Source: Desulfuromonas sp. (GTDB lineage: Bacteria > Desulfobacterota > Desulfuromonadia > Desulfuromonadales > BM103). From it: a DNA stretch of 32,814 nucleotides. Every line of letters begins with the position of its first letter. The stretch's first letter is position 1. Below are positions 31,412 through 32,814 of this stretch, piece after piece. The DNA is taken from assembly GCA_012026975.1 (NCBI GenBank), contig VEPG01000069.1, positions 1 to 32,814 on the forward strand, written 5' to 3'. A model generated the notes under the pieces. The model ran no database searches. It saw only the letters and a list, made by a program, of their open reading frames with translations, and was not told the origin of the DNA. Both the position numbers and the translations under genes were made by a program.

Positions 31412-32191
31412 ATGATCCGTAAAGTCGTGAAGATCGATGAAGATAAATGCAACGGCTGTGGTTTGTGCGTGCCGGCGTGTGCCGAAGGTGCCATCCAGAT
31501 CATCGACGGCAAGGCCAGGCTGCTCGCCGACAATCTTTGTGACGGCCTCGGCGCCTGTCTTGGCGACTGCCCGGAGGATGCCATCACCATCGAAGAGCGC
31601 GAGGCCGAGGAATTTGACGAAGTTGCCGTGGATGCCCATCTCAAGAAGGCCGGCGGTCCGGCGACGGCCCATGCGCCGCAGGCCGCGCCAGCGCATCACG
31701 GTGGTGGCTGCCCGTCCGCCCAGGTACGCAGCTTCGCCGCACCGGCCGGCGGAGGCTGTCCTTCTGCCCGCCTGATGAGCATCGAGCGGCCGGTTGAGGA
31801 AGCTCGTCCCGCCTCGGCCCCGGCCCAGTCCCGCCTGGCCCAGTGGCCGGTACAGCTGCACCTGGTGCCGCCGACTGCGCCGTTTCTGCGCGAGGCCGAT
31901 GTGCTCCTGGCCGCCGACTGCGCACCGTTTGCCTATGCGAACTTCCATGAGGATCTGCTGCAGGGGAAGGCGCTGCTGATCGCCTGCCCGAAGTTGGACA
32001 ATACCGCTCCCTATCTGGACAAGCTGACGGCGATGATTCAGCAGAGCCAGATCAAAAGCCTGACCGTGGTGCACATGGAGGTGCCGTGCTGTTCCGGCCT
32101 GATCCAGTTGGCCCGCCAGGCGATTGCCAACAGCGGCCGGGAGATCCCGCTGGAAACAGTGCGCATCGGCATTCGCGGAGATAAACAATAG
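31412..32191 (+). CDS. ferredoxin-like 4Fe-4S protein with C-terminal cysteine domain
   Basis: The 259-residue protein has an N-terminal ferredoxin domain with CNGCGLCVPACAEG (about 12-25) and CDGLGACLGDCPEDA (second cluster with unusual spacing). A flexible Ala/Pro linker holds two copies of GGGCPSA. The C-terminal domain of about 110 residues contains LLIACPKLDN and VVHMEVPCCSGL. This architecture is widespread in anaerobes, often near hybrid-cluster-protein or NO-related genes. A function in redox or nitrosative stress is inferred from family company and from the DNR-type box upstream, not from known chemistry. AAAGGAG lies about seven bases before the ATG. The stop is followed by a short AGCACT/AGTGCT dyad (32204-32216). 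Confidence 0.87.
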   Translation: MIRKVVKIDEDKCNGCGLCVPACAEGAIQIIDGKARLLADNLCDGLGACLGDCPEDAITIEEREAEEFDEVAVDAHLKKAGGPATAHAPQAAPAHHGGGCPSAQVRSFAAPAGGGCPSARLMSIERPVEEARPASAPAQSRLAQWPVQLHLVPPTAPFLREADVLLAADCAPFAYANFHEDLLQGKALLIACPKLDNTAPYLDKLTAMIQQSQIKSLTVVHMEVPCCSGLIQLARQAIANSGREIPLETVRIGIRGDKQ

Positions 32192-32236
32192 TATTGGGTG
32201 CCGAGCACTGAGTGCTGAGTCAGGTCAATTCCCAGG

Positions 32237-32265
32237 TTGACAGCCGGCGTCGATGTTGCTATATA
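32237..32265 (+). promoter_or_regulatory. promoter of tRNA-Val
   Basis: A perfect -35 TTGACA (32237-32242), a 17-base spacer and TATATA (32260-32265) lie 15 bases before the tRNA. It is the best sigma-70 match in the window. Confidence 0.88.
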
Positions 32266-32280
32266 AATCTACCCATTCAT

Positions 32281-32355
32281 GGGCGATTAGCTCAGCGGGA
32301 GAGCGCTCGCCTCACACGCGAGAAGTCACTGGTTCAATCCCAGTATCGCCCACCA
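32281..32355 (+). tRNA. tRNA-Val (anticodon CAC)
   Basis: The acceptor GGGCGAT pairs with ATCGCCC (32345-32351), with discriminator A and encoded CCA. The anticodon stem CTCGC/GCGAG encloses CTCACAC, placing anticodon CAC at 32313-32315, which reads GTG. The T arm contains GTTCAATCC. Confidence 0.96.
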
Positions 32356-32364
32356 AGAAACACC

Positions 32365-32396
32365 AAGGGATCCGGCAAGCTGCCGGATCCCTTTTG
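32365..32396 (+). terminator. intrinsic terminator of tRNA-Val
   Basis: AAGGGATCCGGCA (32365-32377) pairs with TGCCGGATCCCTT (32381-32393) around a 3-base loop, followed by TTTTG. Confidence 0.88.
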
Positions 32397-32425
32397 CTTT
32401 CCCCCGTTGCCCTGGCGTTTCCTTG

Positions 32426-32593
32426 TCAGTGGTCGCTATCTTTCGGGCCGTGGTTCAGATAGCGGTAGAACATCGGGAAGCTGACGAAGAAAGCCAGGCA
32501 GATCAGGTACTCGACCCCTTTGATGTACTGGTAGAAGTCGACCAGCGTGTAGACCTGATGAAATTCGCCGATCCGAGTGAGCAGCTCGTTCAT
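32426..32593 (-). CDS. 55-residue single-pass membrane protein
   Basis: This short gene reads MNELLTRIGEFHQVYTLVDF, then YQYIKGVEYLICLAFFVSFP and MFYRYLNHGPKDSDH. One membrane helix is predicted at about residues 28-44, with a basic/polar C-terminus. A G-rich ribosome site (GGGGGTG) precedes the ATG by about five bases, and the start lies 12 bases after the stop of another minus-strand membrane gene. Very small membrane subunits of this kind, such as HmcD of the Hmc complex, accompany respiratory complexes in related bacteria. The likeness to that type is my impression and not proven. Confidence 0.72.
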   Translation of the reverse strand: MNELLTRIGEFHQVYTLVDFYQYIKGVEYLICLAFFVSFPMFYRYLNHGPKDSDH

Positions 32594-32605
32594 GACGTCA
32601 CCCCC

Positions 32606-32814
32606 TTAGCTGTTCGATCCGGCCTTGGTTTCCGGGCGATGGATCAATCCCTTGATGAAACCGATCAGCAGCATCACCGAAGGCGCCAGCTGGGCAACCA
32701 CGAGCAGCGCGCAGAAGGCCAGGGAGATACCGCTCAGCAACCCGCTCGAATAGGTTTTGGCCGTATCGCCCGCGAATGACGGGACACTGGAGAGCAGGGC
32801 GCTGGCTGTTGCCA
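32606..32814 (-). CDS. membrane protein, C-terminal part (5' end outside window)
   Basis: The minus-strand frame is open from the window edge to a TAA at 32606-32608, giving 68 complete residues. The visible chain has a signal-peptide-like end (ALLSSVPSFAGD), a membrane helix (LLSGISLAFCALLVVAQLAP and VMLLIGFIKGL) and a basic tail (IHRPETKAGSNS). The family is not recognised. It is followed after 12 bases by the 55-residue protein, so the two are probably small subunits in an operon that continues beyond the window. Confidence 0.65.
   Translation of the reverse strand, partial: ATASALLSSVPSFAGDTAKTYSSGLLSGISLAFCALLVVAQLAPSVMLLIGFIKGLIHRPETKAGSNS

Overview
The window looks like chromosomal DNA of a respiring deltaproteobacterium, most likely from the Desulfuromonadia (Geobacter/Desulfuromonas relatives). 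This is inferred from moderately high GC, an nlpD-rpoS-apt neighbourhood, several multiheme c-type cytochromes, NrfD-type membrane subunits, a textbook sigma-54 promoter and short palindromic or tandem intergenic repeats. No marker gene in the window fixes the genus.

Region 1 (1-8490) is housekeeping: the end of nlpD, rpoS overlapping apt, a tRNA-Arg, and three small unassigned genes (one a secreted beta-barrel-like protein behind a sigma-54 promoter). A tightly overlapping minus-strand trio follows (LpxL-like acyltransferase, trmL, cardiolipin synthase), then O-acetylhomoserine sulfhydrylase and a tRNA-Leu. Region 2 (8491-9458) holds one membrane-anchored protein of unknown function.

Region 3 (9459-20317, minus strand) is a complete respiratory nitrate reductase operon. 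It is read as diheme cytochrome c (NarC-like), narG, narH, narJ, narI, two separate narK transporters, and a lone PAS-domain protein. A 14-bp FNR/DNR-type box lies at class II distance from its -10 element. Repeats sit in the narG-narH and narI-narK gaps.

Region 4 (20615-29666, plus strand) starts divergently with five genes that look like one membrane redox complex: periplasmic tetraheme cytochrome, Tat-exported four-cluster ferredoxin, a soluble 2Fe-2S/4Fe-4S protein, a FrdA-like flavoprotein, and an NrfD/DsrP-like quinone-site subunit. I do not recognise this combination as a characterised complex, and it is the best candidate for a new system here. A P-loop protein, a TauE/SafE permease, a MobA-MobB fusion and MoeA follow; the last two fit cofactor supply to NarG.

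Region 5 (29770-32191) holds a triheme lipoprotein, a CRP/FNR-family regulator with FNR-type DNA-reading residues but no Fe-S cysteines, a YgbA-type protein linked to nitrosative stress, and a ferredoxin-like protein. The last two each have a DNR-type box, and two of the three boxes in the window match at 13 of 14 positions when oriented alike. The simplest model is a local regulator that senses NO or low oxygen and switches on nitrate respiration together with nitrosative defence. The window ends with a tRNA-Val and two small minus-strand membrane proteins, one cut by the window edge.
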